Shown one piece after another: positions 40,546 to 48,783 of a stretch of 64,000 bases of DNA. Below the pieces are notes generated by a model, which saw only the letters and a list, made by a program, of their open reading frames with translations, ran no database searches and was not told the DNA's origin. Location of the stretch: the NCBI RefSeq assembly GCF_902826555.1, contig NZ_CADEFI010000010.1:25032-89031 (forward strand), read 5' to 3'. Within the stretch, counting starts at the first letter, position 1. Each line of letters starts with the position of its first letter. A program made the translations under genes and the position numbers. The DNA comes from an uncultured Hyphomicrobium sp. (GTDB lineage Bacteria; Pseudomonadota; Alphaproteobacteria; Rhizobiales; Hyphomicrobiaceae).

Positions 40546-40627
40546 GGCCCCGGTCAGACAGGGGGTGCTCGTCGAGGGAACATCGTGGGGGATGCCGAGC
40601 GAGCAGCTCTGTCTACGGGCCGGGGCC
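40546..40627. other. Candidate structured RNA element in a 700-base gap
   Basis: The gap 40515-41214 has no credible gene. At 40546-40627 nested pairings can be read: GGCCCCGG with CCGGGGCC at the ends, CAGACAG with CTGTCT inside, TGCTCG with CGAGCA, and CATC with GATG near the tip, making one hairpin of 82 bases with small bulges. A second hairpin, GCATCC...GGATGC, lies at 40687-40710. The shape recalls 6S-type RNAs but I cannot identify it, and the strand is not known. Confidence 0.4.
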
Positions 40628-40862
40628 TCGACGCACGAAAAGGGTTCGACGCCTACGCATACAGTGCCCGTCTTTGCAGGCCCGGCGCATCCTCTGAGAG
40701 GGAGGGATGCTTGACGCCAGACCCGATCAGCGCCGCACACAACGGACATTCAGATTGTAGCAAACACCCAAACAGTTGGACCGCCGATTCATCCCCGCAT
40801 TATCTTTTCTCTGTGGATAACGGCGATTTCGTTGCCGAAAACCGACGCACCCTGAGCGGGAC

Positions 40863-41096
40863 GATTCACGCCGCGTCCGATAGGAGACGCGACGATCGGA
40901 GCTTTTTCCTGCGCTGCCGATTCACGCCGCGTCCGATAGGAGACGCGACGATCGGAGCTTTTTCCTGCGCTGCCGATTCACGCCGCGTCCGATAGGAGAC
41001 GCGACGATCGGAGCGCTCGGACCCGAAACGATCATGGTCTTTCCTGGACCGATGATTCACGTTTCGGGCTGATAGGGCCCGAAACAATCACGGTCC
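40863..41096. repeat. Tandem 56-base repeats, each with a GATAGG-loop hairpin
   Basis: Units start at 40863, 40919 and 40975 with identical 5' ends (GATTCACGCCGCGTCCGATA); the first two are complete and the third matches for 40 bases. Each forms CGCGTC-CGATAGGA-GACGCG. A diverged unit at 41054-41096 keeps GATTCACG and GATAGG but swaps the stem to GTTTCGGGC-TGATAGG-GCCCGAAAC. A half unit at 41022-41039 repeats the right arm (CCCGAAACGATCATGGTC). The array lies 120 bases before the extensin-like gene. Confidence 0.85.
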
Positions 41097-41214
41097 GGCC
41101 TAAGAGCCGCCGCAGGCCCGGCCGGAAAGAGCCGCGAATATCTGCGAAGGGATTTGCCGGGAGGATGGGACATTTACGGTTCGTTATCCCTAATCGGCCT
41201 ACTGTCCCGACGTC

Positions 41215-41880
41215 ATGCGTCTCAGTCGCGTTCTGGTATTGCCGGCTCTCATACCGGCTCTGATCTCCGGATGCAGCTCCGGACCGAATTTCGTCGCCAA
41301 GCTCGAGCCTTGGCGGGCGAGTGAAGAGAATTCCTGCATCGCCTCCGGCGTTCTCGCACACACGACCTTCATCGCCAGCCGTTCGGCTCTCGGTGGCCCC
41401 AGCGTCTGCGGGACCGAGCGCCCCTATGAGCTTTCGGCCGTCAACGACGGGCGTGTCCGTCTCAAGCCCGCGGCGCTGCTCCGATGCCCGATGGTGCCCC
41501 AGGTCGAGCGCTGGATCCGCGAAACCGTGAGCCCGGCGGCGGGCTACTATTTCCGGTCGGAGGTGGTCGAGGTCTCGATTGCCGGGTCTTATTCATGCCG
41601 GCCGATGAACCACGTGTCCGGTGCCAAGCTGTCCGAGCACGGCTATGCCAACGCACTCGACGTCTCGGGCTTCACGTTGGCGGACGGGCGCAAAATCAGC
41701 GTCAAACGCGGCTGGAACGGCAGCGAGGCGGAGCAGGCCTTCCTGCGCACCGTGCATCGCGGCGCCTGCCAATGGTTCACGACGGTGCTCGGGCCAAACC
41801 ACGACCGCGCGCATAACGATCATTTCCACGTCGATCTGGCGCGTCACGGCGGCGACGGGCTCAAGCGCATCTGCAAATAG
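41215..41880 (+). CDS. Extensin-like C-terminal domain lipoprotein
   Basis: The 221-residue protein has a lipoprotein-type signal with lipobox ALISGC and the extensin-like domain of PF06904 (PVERW-type region LLRCPMVPQVERWI, SEHGYANALDVSGF, NDHFHVDLARHG). The His/Asp residues in HGYANALD and HFHVD resemble the metal site of LAS-type peptidases, so a cell-wall hydrolase role is possible. Two cysteine pairs (CIASG, CGTERP, CRPMN, CQWF) may form disulfides. Confidence 0.85.
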   Translation: MRLSRVLVLPALIPALISGCSSGPNFVAKLEPWRASEENSCIASGVLAHTTFIASRSALGGPSVCGTERPYELSAVNDGRVRLKPAALLRCPMVPQVERWIRETVSPAAGYYFRSEVVEVSIAGSYSCRPMNHVSGAKLSEHGYANALDVSGFTLADGRKISVKRGWNGSEAEQAFLRTVHRGACQWFTTVLGPNHDRAHNDHFHVDLARHGGDGLKRICK

Positions 41881-41906
41881 CGGGGCGTAAAGGGTGCCGA
41901 GCGGCG

Positions 41907-43592
41907 TCAGGCCCCCTTGCGCTTGGCAGGGCCGCCGGCCGTCTCAGGGCCGTCGTAGGTGCATCGCGCCGGCGCCTCGACCTTCCACATCAAACCGCCT
42001 GGCGCGTAGTCGACCGTGACTTTGGCGTCGAGCGACTTCTCGACCATGGCGACCATGATCGTATATCCGAAGCCGCGCCGCTCCGGCGGTTTGACCGGCG
42101 GTCCGTCCTCTTCGGTCCATTGAAGGACGAACTCCCGCGCCTCGCCCGAGCCGCGCATGGTCCAAGACACCTGCACCTTGCCATTCTCGTCCGAGAGCGC
42201 ACCGTATTTGCTGGCGTTGGTCACAAGCTCGTGGAGCGCCATGCCGATGGCCTGAGCAGCGGGCGGCTGAAGACGGATCGGAGGGCCCGAAATCTCGATG
42301 CGCGTCCCGATCAGCTCCCTGAACAGCGCAAGCTGAGAGCGAACGAGATCGGCGACGCGAACCCCCTGCCAGTTGCTTTCGATGAGCAGATCCTGGCTGG
42401 CTGCGAGGCCGACGATGCGATCGGAAAATTGGCGCACGAACTGCTTGGGATCGTTCGAGGGCATCTGCCGCGCGATGGCCTGCACAACCGCCAGCATGTT
42501 CTTCGAGCGATGGTTGACCTCGCGCATCAGAAGCAGGATCTGCTGCTCGGCCTGCGCGCGCAGCTCGGCGGCCTCGACGAGCGCGGTGCCGATGGCGTTG
42601 GCCTCGGCGACGACGGTCGGCTCAAAGCTCACCGCGCGACCTTCGCCGAGCGCTTTGGCGGCACTTTCCGCCATATCGAGGGGTTGCGTGATGACGCGCG
42701 CGACGCCAACGGCTCCCGCGAGGCCGACGCATGTGAATGCGGCGACGATGAGCACGTAGCTGAGAAGCGCGTCGCGGGCCGCTGCATCGACCATTGCGGT
42801 GGGGACGGACACGTAAACCGTCCACTCGGCGACCTTCGAGGGCGCCGTGCCCCACTTCACCTCCCGCCCCTCCAGATCCTTGCCTTGAAGCGGCTGCTCG
42901 ACGCGATCGGCACGCGTGGCGTCGGATAGGGGCTTGCCGACGAACCTGTCATGATAATTAGTGCGGGCAATGACGATGCCCTGGCGGTCTACGATCGTCG
43001 CTCGCCATTGGGCGGGCGTTTTCTGGCGGTCTAGCAATTCCTTCATTAGATTCGGCTCGATCGAGAGCGAGAGGACATACCGCAGCTTGTTCTTGCGAAC
43101 CACGGGCACGCTCACGGCCATCACGGCGCGCTTCGCCACATCGCCTATGACGACGTCGGACACGTAAGGCTTCTTCTCGGTGAAGACCTCGTCGTCGAAG
43201 CCCGTGCTCTTCGGAAGATCGGAGCCAAACGGCACGCGCGTATTGAAGAGCTGCTGGCCGTTGGTGTCACGCAGAAAGGCGAACAGTCCGCGCGAGCTCA
43301 ATGCAGCCTGGGCTTGCCGGTACACCGTCGCGAGATCGTCCTCGGCGAGCGCAGGGGTGGTTGCCAGCGACTCCAGCACCGCAACGTAGCCGTTCAGTGT
43401 CTGGTCGAGATCGGCGGCGATGCGCTCGGCGGTCAACCGCGCTTCGCCAAACAGGCGCGAGCGCTCCGATGTGGTGAGCCGGGCGGCCTCCATGCCAAGC
43501 AAGGCCAGCAGGGGCACGGCAAGCGCGATGATCGACAGGGCGAGCAGGAACGAGACGGGCCACGGTGGGCGCAGGGAGAAGGAGCGTTCCAT
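41907..43592 (-). CDS. Membrane sensor histidine kinase, HWE/HisKA_2 type
   Basis: The 561-residue protein has an N-terminal membrane helix (FLLALSIIALAVPLLALLGM), a periplasmic sensor of about 240 residues with a Cache-like pattern, a second helix (YVLIVAAFTCVGLAGAVGVA) with HAMP, and a kinase core. The phospho-acceptor His is in EVNHRSKNMLAVVQAIARQ, and ATPase motifs are ALHELVTNASKYGALS and RRGFGYTIM. These are the HWE/HisKA_2 signs common in alphaproteobacteria. No response regulator is adjacent. Confidence 0.9.
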   Translation of the reverse strand: MERSFSLRPPWPVSFLLALSIIALAVPLLALLGMEAARLTTSERSRLFGEARLTAERIAADLDQTLNGYVAVLESLATTPALAEDDLATVYRQAQAALSSRGLFAFLRDTNGQQLFNTRVPFGSDLPKSTGFDDEVFTEKKPYVSDVVIGDVAKRAVMAVSVPVVRKNKLRYVLSLSIEPNLMKELLDRQKTPAQWRATIVDRQGIVIARTNYHDRFVGKPLSDATRADRVEQPLQGKDLEGREVKWGTAPSKVAEWTVYVSVPTAMVDAAARDALLSYVLIVAAFTCVGLAGAVGVARVITQPLDMAESAAKALGEGRAVSFEPTVVAEANAIGTALVEAAELRAQAEQQILLLMREVNHRSKNMLAVVQAIARQMPSNDPKQFVRQFSDRIVGLAASQDLLIESNWQGVRVADLVRSQLALFRELIGTRIEISGPPIRLQPPAAQAIGMALHELVTNASKYGALSDENGKVQVSWTMRGSGEAREFVLQWTEEDGPPVKPPERRGFGYTIMVAMVEKSLDAKVTVDYAPGGLMWKVEAPARCTYDGPETAGGPAKRKGA

Positions 43593-43748
43593 TCCGTTGG
43601 GGATCGTCCAAGCCGACGGGGGCCTGATCTTTACACCATCCCGCGTGCCTGTTGTAAGAGGCTCCGAATTCTGAATCTCGCGCTCGCTCTTGATCCCCAG
43701 CCGCTAAGCTCCCGTAGAGTCTAGGAATTTTCTTCCCTTACCGAGCAT

Positions 43749-44678
43749 TTACTCCGCAGGCGTCTCGATGCCAGCGCGCACGACCTGTTCCGTGAGCTTG
43801 GGAGAGCAATACTCGATGAAGCGAAACGCGTACCCCCGGAGATAGGTTCCACGGCGAATGGCAACGCGGGAGACGTTGACCTCGAACAGGTGGTCGGCAT
43901 CGATCAGGCGCAGGCCGGGGTCGCGCACGGGATCGAAGGCGCGCGATGCGACGATGCCTATGCCCAAGCCCAGCTCGACGTAGGCCTTGATAACGTCCGC
44001 ATCGAGGGCCGAGAGAACGATGTCCGGCGCGATGCCAGCTTTCTGAAAGGCCCTGTCGATCTTGGAACGACCCGTAAAGCCTTCGCTGTAAGTGATCAGC
44101 GGCCAATCCGCGAGGGCTTCGAGCGTCAGCTTATCTTTGGTGTCCAGCGCATGGCCCGCGGGGACAATGACGCCGTGATGCCACGAGTAGTAGGGGAACG
44201 CGGCAAGCTCCGGCGCATCCTGCAGGGCTTCGGTGGCGATGCCGATATCGGCCTGGCCGCTGCGCAGCATGGAGAGGATCTCGCCCGGGCTCGCCTCGTG
44301 CAGGACGAGGTTGACCTTTGGAAAGTGCTTCTTGAACTCGGTCACGACCGGAGGCAGCGCATAGCGCGCCTGGGTGTGGGTGGTCGCCACGATGAGCTGA
44401 CCGCGATCCTTGTTCGAGAACTGCTCGCCGAGCTTTTTGATGTTTTGTGTGTCGAGCAGAATGCGCTCGACAATGGAGATCAGCTCCTGACCGGGCTCGG
44501 TCAGCCCCAGAAGCCGCTTTCCGCGACGCACAAAGAGCTCGACGCCGAGTTCGTCCTCGAGGTCCTTGATGTGCTTCGAGACGCCGGATTGCGACGTGTG
44601 TAGAGCAGCGGCGACGTCCGTAAGATTGAAGTTGCGCTTCACCGTCTCGCGGACGATGCGCAGTTGCTGGAAGTTCAT
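43749..44678 (-). CDS. cysB: CysB-type LysR regulator of sulfur assimilation
   Basis: The 309-residue LysR protein begins MNFQQLRIVRETVKRNFNLT and has the helix-turn-helix AALHTSQSGVSKHIKDLEDE, which is distinctive of CysB and Cbl. The ligand domain has VATTHTQARYALPPVVTEFK, which includes the CysB inducer-site residues THTQARY. It should activate cys genes and sense N-acetylserine or O-acetylserine. It is near the cysTWA operon and is the best candidate to bind the repeated sulfur box found at six sites in this region. Confidence 0.93.
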   Translation of the reverse strand: MNFQQLRIVRETVKRNFNLTDVAAALHTSQSGVSKHIKDLEDELGVELFVRRGKRLLGLTEPGQELISIVERILLDTQNIKKLGEQFSNKDRGQLIVATTHTQARYALPPVVTEFKKHFPKVNLVLHEASPGEILSMLRSGQADIGIATEALQDAPELAAFPYYSWHHGVIVPAGHALDTKDKLTLEALADWPLITYSEGFTGRSKIDRAFQKAGIAPDIVLSALDADVIKAYVELGLGIGIVASRAFDPVRDPGLRLIDADHLFEVNVSRVAIRRGTYLRGYAFRFIEYCSPKLTEQVVRAGIETPAE

Positions 44679-44934
44679 GGATGTGGCTCACCAAAAAGGA
44701 CGGTACGCCCATGTCGCGGGGTGCAGGGGTCGAAACGGAAGGCCGCGCCAGACAGCGTAACGAAGGCTACTAGGGAGGCGGGCGCGCTACAACAAGGCGC
44801 CCGGTGGAGATCCGTGGACGAGCGTCAACACCGACACGATGCGGACCGCATCACGAGCCGGGCGTGGTTTCGCTGCGCCTCGTTCTTCTCCAAGCTCACC
44901 ACCATCATCCCCTGCATGTCTCGCCAGACGTGAC

Positions 44935-46011
44935 TTACTTCTGGTCCCCGAACAAGCTCAGGCGCTTGCTCTTGATGCGAACACGCTCTCCAGTCGAGAG
45001 GCCAAGCGCAACCAAGTCGTCCGGCGTGACCTCGACCTCGAAATAGTCCTTCTTTCCCTCGCGGGCCTCGCCGTTGGCAAGCAGCTCGACGCGGGTGATG
45101 GCACCGTTGGTGAGGATCCTGTTTACACGCGCTGCAACGCCCTCGCCACCCTCGCCTTTGACGATTTCCGTGTCATGCGGACGAGCGAACGCAACCACGG
45201 AGCTGCCATCGCTGAGATCCGTGCGTCCGTGCGGAAGGAGGTCGTTGCCAACACGCACATAGCTTCCTTCGACCCGCCCCCGGAACTCGTTCACGGTGCC
45301 GATGAAGCCGTAGGCAAACGAGGTTGCGGGCTCGTTGTAGATCTCACGCGGCGAGCCGATCTGCTCGATGCGTCCCTTGTTCATGAGCACGATGCGGTCC
45401 GCGACCTCGAGTGCCTCTTCCTGGTCGTGCGTGACGAACACCGACGAGATATGCAGCTCGTCGTGGAGACGGCGCAGCCAACGCCGAAGCTCTTTGCGCA
45501 CCTTGGCGTCAAGGGCGCCGAACGGCTCGTCGAGAAGCAGCACCTGCGGCTCGACGGCGAGCGCGCGGGCAAGTGCGATGCGCTGGCGCTGCCCGCCGGA
45601 CAGTTGCGAGGGGAAACGATCGGACAGCCAGTCAAGCTGCACCAGCTCGAGCAGACGGTGCACACGCTCGCGGATTACCTTCTCCGGCGGACGCTCGGAT
45701 CGCGGCTTGACGCGCAGGCCGAAGGCGACGTTCTCGAACACGGTCATGTGCCGAAACAGCGCGTAGTGCTGGAAGACGAAGCCGACGTGGCGTTCGCGGA
45801 CATGCTTGTCGGAGGCATCCTGACCCGAAAGGATGACCGCTCCCCGGTCGGCATGCTCGAGGCCGGCAATGATGCGCAGAAGCGTGGTCTTTCCGCAGCC
45901 CGACGGACCGAGGAGAGCGATGAGCTCGCCGCGCGGCAAGTCCAGGGTGATGTTGTCCAGCGCTTTGAACGCGCCGAACGACTTCGAGATGTTGCGGACC
46001 TCGATGCTCAT
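44935..46011 (-). CDS. cysA: Sulfate/thiosulfate ABC transporter ATPase CysA
   Basis: The 358-residue ATPase has Walker [14 protein letters not shown], signature [15 protein letters not shown], Walker [13 protein letters not shown], the switch His in FVTHDQEEA and a C-terminal regulatory domain of TOBE type. It powers sulfate uptake through CysT and CysW. The ATG at 46011 overlaps the cysW stop by four bases. Confidence 0.95.
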   Translation of the reverse strand: MSIEVRNISKSFGAFKALDNITLDLPRGELIALLGPSGCGKTTLLRIIAGLEHADRGAVILSGQDASDKHVRERHVGFVFQHYALFRHMTVFENVAFGLRVKPRSERPPEKVIRERVHRLLELVQLDWLSDRFPSQLSGGQRQRIALARALAVEPQVLLLDEPFGALDAKVRKELRRWLRRLHDELHISSVFVTHDQEEALEVADRIVLMNKGRIEQIGSPREIYNEPATSFAYGFIGTVNEFRGRVEGSYVRVGNDLLPHGRTDLSDGSSVVAFARPHDTEIVKGEGGEGVAARVNRILTNGAITRVELLANGEAREGKKDYFEVEVTPDDLVALGLSTGERVRIKSKRLSLFGDQK

Positions 46012-46904
46012 AACGTCTTCTCCTCGGACGTGCTCAAGCCCGCCCGCCACTCAATGTAGGTTTTGATGCTCAGCGTTACGAGTGCCAGAAGCGCGAGCAA
46101 CGACGCCACAGCGAAGGCGGCCGCGAACTGGTACTCATTGTAGAGAATCTCGACATGCAGCGGCATGGTATTCGTCTCACCCCGGATATGACCGGAGACG
46201 ACGGACACGGCGCCGAACTCGCCCATGGCGCGCGCGTTGCACAAGATGACGCCGTAGAGAAGGCCCCATTTGACGTTGGGAAGCGTCACGCGCCAGAACG
46301 TCTGCCAACCGGAGGCACCGAGCGTGATGGCCGCCTCTTCCTCGTCCCTGCCCTGCGCCTGCATCAGCGGGATCAGCTCGCGGGCAACAAACGGGAAGGT
46401 CACGAAGATGGTGGCAAGCACGATGCCCGGCACGGCGAAGATGACTTTGATGTCGTTATCGCTGAGCCAGGTGCCGAACCAGCCCTGGGCTCCGAAGATC
46501 AGGACGTAGATCAAACCCGCGACGACGGGAGAGACCGAGAACGGCAAATCGATGAACGTGATCAGCAAGTGCTTGCCGGGGAAGTCGAACTTGGCAATAG
46601 CCCAGGCCGCCGAGACGCCGAAGACGATGTTGAGCGGCACCGAAATCGCCGCCGCGATCAGCGTGAGCTTGATTGCCGATAGCGCATCGGGCTCCACAAG
46701 TGCGGCGAGATAGGCTTCCCACCCCTTGCGGAAGGCTTCAACGAAGACGGCGACGAGCGGTAGAAGCAGGAACACGGCGAAGTACGTGAGCCCGATGCCG
46801 AGAACGGCGACCTTCACCCAGGCCGTGTCGCGGGTTGCGAGATTGGCTTCGAACCTGGTCGCCGAACCCGAATGGGGCGCAAGATGTGCAGCAGCTCCGG
46901 CCAT
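46008..46904 (-). CDS. cysW: Sulfate ABC transporter permease CysW
   Basis: The 298-residue permease has six hydrophobic helices and the loop [20 protein letters not shown] with VEILYNEY, which is distinctive of CysW. The cytoplasmic EAA-type loop is [21 protein letters not shown]. The ATG at 46904 shares one base with the cysT stop (TGATG), which suggests translational coupling and decides the start; a longer start at 46937 is less likely. Confidence 0.95.
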   Translation of the reverse strand: MAGAAAHLAPHSGSATRFEANLATRDTAWVKVAVLGIGLTYFAVFLLLPLVAVFVEAFRKGWEAYLAALVEPDALSAIKLTLIAAAISVPLNIVFGVSAAWAIAKFDFPGKHLLITFIDLPFSVSPVVAGLIYVLIFGAQGWFGTWLSDNDIKVIFAVPGIVLATIFVTFPFVARELIPLMQAQGRDEEEAAITLGASGWQTFWRVTLPNVKWGLLYGVILCNARAMGEFGAVSVVSGHIRGETNTMPLHVEILYNEYQFAAAFAVASLLALLALVTLSIKTYIEWRAGLSTSEEKTL

Positions 46905-47740
46905 CAGGCTGATCTCCCCGAACGCCGTGCGGTCCACGCCTGCAGGCCATTGATGATGAGCAGAAGAATGAACGAAACGATCAGCATCACGGACGCGACG
47001 GCGGTGGCGCCTTCATAGTCGTACTGCTCGAGCTTGGTGATGATCATCAGCGGGGTAATTTCGGATACGAGCGGAATGTTGCCGGCGATGAAGATCACCG
47101 ACCCGTACTCGCCAACGGCGCGAGCAAATGCGAGTGCAAACCCCGTCAGGAGCGCGGGCACGATCGCGGGGAACACCACGCGACGAAAGGTCTGCAGGCG
47201 GCTGGCGCCAAGGCTCGCGGCCGCCTCTTCAAACTCCGCGTCGAGATCCTCGAGGATGGGCTGTACGGTGCGAACGATGAACGGCAGGCCGATGAATACC
47301 AGGGCGACGAGCACGCCGAGCGGTTTGAAGGCGACCTCGATGCCGAACAGAGACAGCGGCTGACCGAGCCAGCCGTTCTTGGCATAGATCGCCGTCAGCG
47401 AGATGCCAGCGACCGCCGTTGGCAAGGCAAACGGCAGATCGATCAAGGCGTCGACCAGTTTCTTGCCCGGGAACGTGTAGCGCACGAGGCCCCAGGCCAG
47501 CATCAGCCCAAAAACGACATTGATGGCTGCCGCGAGCAGCGAGGCGCCAAAGCTCAACTCGAATGAGGCGATAACACGTGGACTGGTGACGGTTTCGACA
47601 AACCTCTCCCAGCCCGCGCCGGCCGCCTTGATGAAGACAGCAGAGAGCGGGATCAGGACGATGAGCGACAGGTAAGCGAGGGTAAATCCGAGCGACAGCC
47701 CGAATCCCGGCAAAACTCTGCGAGCGCGTGTGTAAGCCAT
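46904..47740 (-). CDS. cysT: Sulfate ABC transporter permease CysT (CysU)
   Basis: The 278-residue permease has six membrane helices and the CysT loop [20 protein letters not shown]; the EAA loop is [20 protein letters not shown]. Together with CysW it forms the sulfate channel. It is the first large gene of the cysTWA operon. A small reading frame precedes it by 15 bases, and the sulfur box lies further upstream. Confidence 0.95.
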   Translation of the reverse strand: MAYTRARRVLPGFGLSLGFTLAYLSLIVLIPLSAVFIKAAGAGWERFVETVTSPRVIASFELSFGASLLAAAINVVFGLMLAWGLVRYTFPGKKLVDALIDLPFALPTAVAGISLTAIYAKNGWLGQPLSLFGIEVAFKPLGVLVALVFIGLPFIVRTVQPILEDLDAEFEEAAASLGASRLQTFRRVVFPAIVPALLTGFALAFARAVGEYGSVIFIAGNIPLVSEITPLMIITKLEQYDYEGATAVASVMLIVSFILLLIINGLQAWTARRSGRSA

Positions 47741-47755
47741 CGAAGCGCGTCCCGC

Positions 47756-47851
47756 TCAGTGTGCGATCGTCAGAGCGACAATCACGGAGACAGAACACAG
47801 CAAAGCCGTCCAGGAGATGAGCTTTTCGACGTGGATCTGTTTCGATGACAA
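47756..47851 (-). CDS. Possible small membrane protein or leader ahead of cysT
   Basis: A 31-codon frame starts with TTG at 47851, after GGGGGG, and ends 15 bases before cysT. It would give a short polar start (SSKQIHVEKL) and one hydrophobic helix (ISWTALLCSVSVIVALTIAH). It lies between the sulfur box and cysT, so it would be the first frame of the operon transcript. The TTG start and small size keep this tentative. Confidence 0.4.
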   Translation of the reverse strand: MSSKQIHVEKLISWTALLCSVSVIVALTIAH

Positions 47852-47904
47852 GGTGTGCCCCCCGAACTCTACACGGCACCCTAGGGGCCGGTCTTTAGAA
47901 CTAA

Positions 47905-47930
47905 AACGAAGAAGAACTTGGATGCTTATT
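47905..47930 (-). promoter_or_regulatory. Sulfur box A (cysTWA operon)
   Basis: On the plus strand it reads AACGAAGAAGAA, eight bases (CTTGGATG), then CTTATT. On the gene strand this is AATAAG-N8-TTCTTCTTCGTT. It lies 53 bases before the small frame and 164 before cysT. It is one of six copies with the same internal spacing. Confidence 0.75.
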
Positions 47931-47958
47931 CAATTTCTTGGATTAGGGGCTTGCCCCT

Positions 47959-48612
47959 TCATGCGCTCGGCGTGGTGACGACGAGGTAGGCCCTTGCCAG
48001 CGCGGGGCCTGTGTTTTCAATGACATAGACGTTAGACGCCTCGAAGGTGATGGCGTCGCCTTCGTCCAGGATCACGGAGGCCTCGCTCCCGACGGTCACG
48101 GCAAGACGTCCGGCCGACACGACCAGGTTGTGCCGGGTGCCGATGTCGGCGGCCGGAAAGCTTTCGCGGTGGCTGGCCGCGAAGGTGAGTTCGAAGAAGC
48201 CGGTCGAGCGCTGGCGGTGTCCCGGCGACAAACTCCGGCTTGCGTAGCGGCCTTCGCTTGCAACGAGGACGCTCGCGCGATCGCGATGGATGACGACGAC
48301 ACTCGGCTCGCTCTCGGTCGCCACGAGAGTGGCAACCGGAACGCCGAGTGCGTCCGCCACGCGCCACAGGAGGCTCACGGTCGGCGCGCTCTTGGCTGTC
48401 TCGATCTGGCCCAGCATGGCGCGGCTGACGCCCGACAGCTCCGCAAGGCGCTCAAGCGAGAAACCCTGGGCCTTACGCAGGCGGCGGAGATTGGAACCGA
48501 CGATGGCGGGAACATCGCGCGCGGTGGCTTCAGAGGCGCGGTCGTTCCCGACCTCACTTTCGTCGGGTTCTGCTCTGGGCATGGAGATCGGGATCGCTGC
48601 AATCGTTTTCAT
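47959..48612 (-). CDS. XRE-cupin regulator (SutR-like)
   Basis: The 217-residue protein has an N-terminal Cro/CI helix-turn-helix (GSNLRRLRKAQGFSLERLAE, SRAMLGQIETAKSAPTVSLL) and a C-terminal cupin domain (about 115-215; RHNLVVSAGRLAVTVGSEAS, DEGDAITFEA). This layout is shared by E. coli SutR (YdcN), a regulator of sulfur use genes. Here it lies directly upstream of the cysTWA operon and has its own sulfur box, so it probably belongs to the same regulon. ATG at 48612 is preferred over a TTG at 48621. Confidence 0.88.
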   Translation of the reverse strand: MKTIAAIPISMPRAEPDESEVGNDRASEATARDVPAIVGSNLRRLRKAQGFSLERLAELSGVSRAMLGQIETAKSAPTVSLLWRVADALGVPVATLVATESEPSVVVIHRDRASVLVASEGRYASRSLSPGHRQRSTGFFELTFAASHRESFPAADIGTRHNLVVSAGRLAVTVGSEASVILDEGDAITFEASNVYVIENTGPALARAYLVVTTPSA

Positions 48613-48646
48613 GCCGACCAATGTAGCGGCGTGCGTTAAGCGAACG

Positions 48647-48672
48647 AACGAAGAAGAAATGATGATCTTATG
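48647..48672 (-). promoter_or_regulatory. Sulfur box B (XRE-cupin regulator)
   Basis: AACGAAGAAGAA (48647-48658), eight bases (ATGATGAT), then CTTATG (48667-48672) on the plus strand. It ends 34 bases upstream of the start codon of the XRE-cupin gene. Confidence 0.75.
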
Positions 48673-48724
48673 AACGCGGACGCATAGACGCCGACGGAGG
48701 CGCCATCTTGCTGCAGCGGCTCAC

Positions 48725-48753
48725 GAAAAAGGGCTGCCCTGGGGCAGCCCTTT
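48725..48753 (-). terminator. Rho-independent terminator after the porin gene
   Basis: AAAGGGCTGCC (48728-48738) pairs perfectly with GGCAGCCCTTT (48743-48753) around a CTGG loop. Read on the minus strand it is followed by a T-run, which suits the porin gene ending at 48784. Confidence 0.88.
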
Positions 48754-48783
48754 CCGTTTCATGATCTCGGGAGAAGGCCGAGG

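Noticed and set aside
40546-40627. Hairpin considered as tmRNA, SRP RNA or RNase P RNA
   Set aside because: None of the conserved sequences of those RNAs is present; left as an unidentified element.
40863-41014. Repeats considered as a CRISPR array
   Set aside because: The whole 56-base unit repeats, with no variable spacers and no cas genes nearby.
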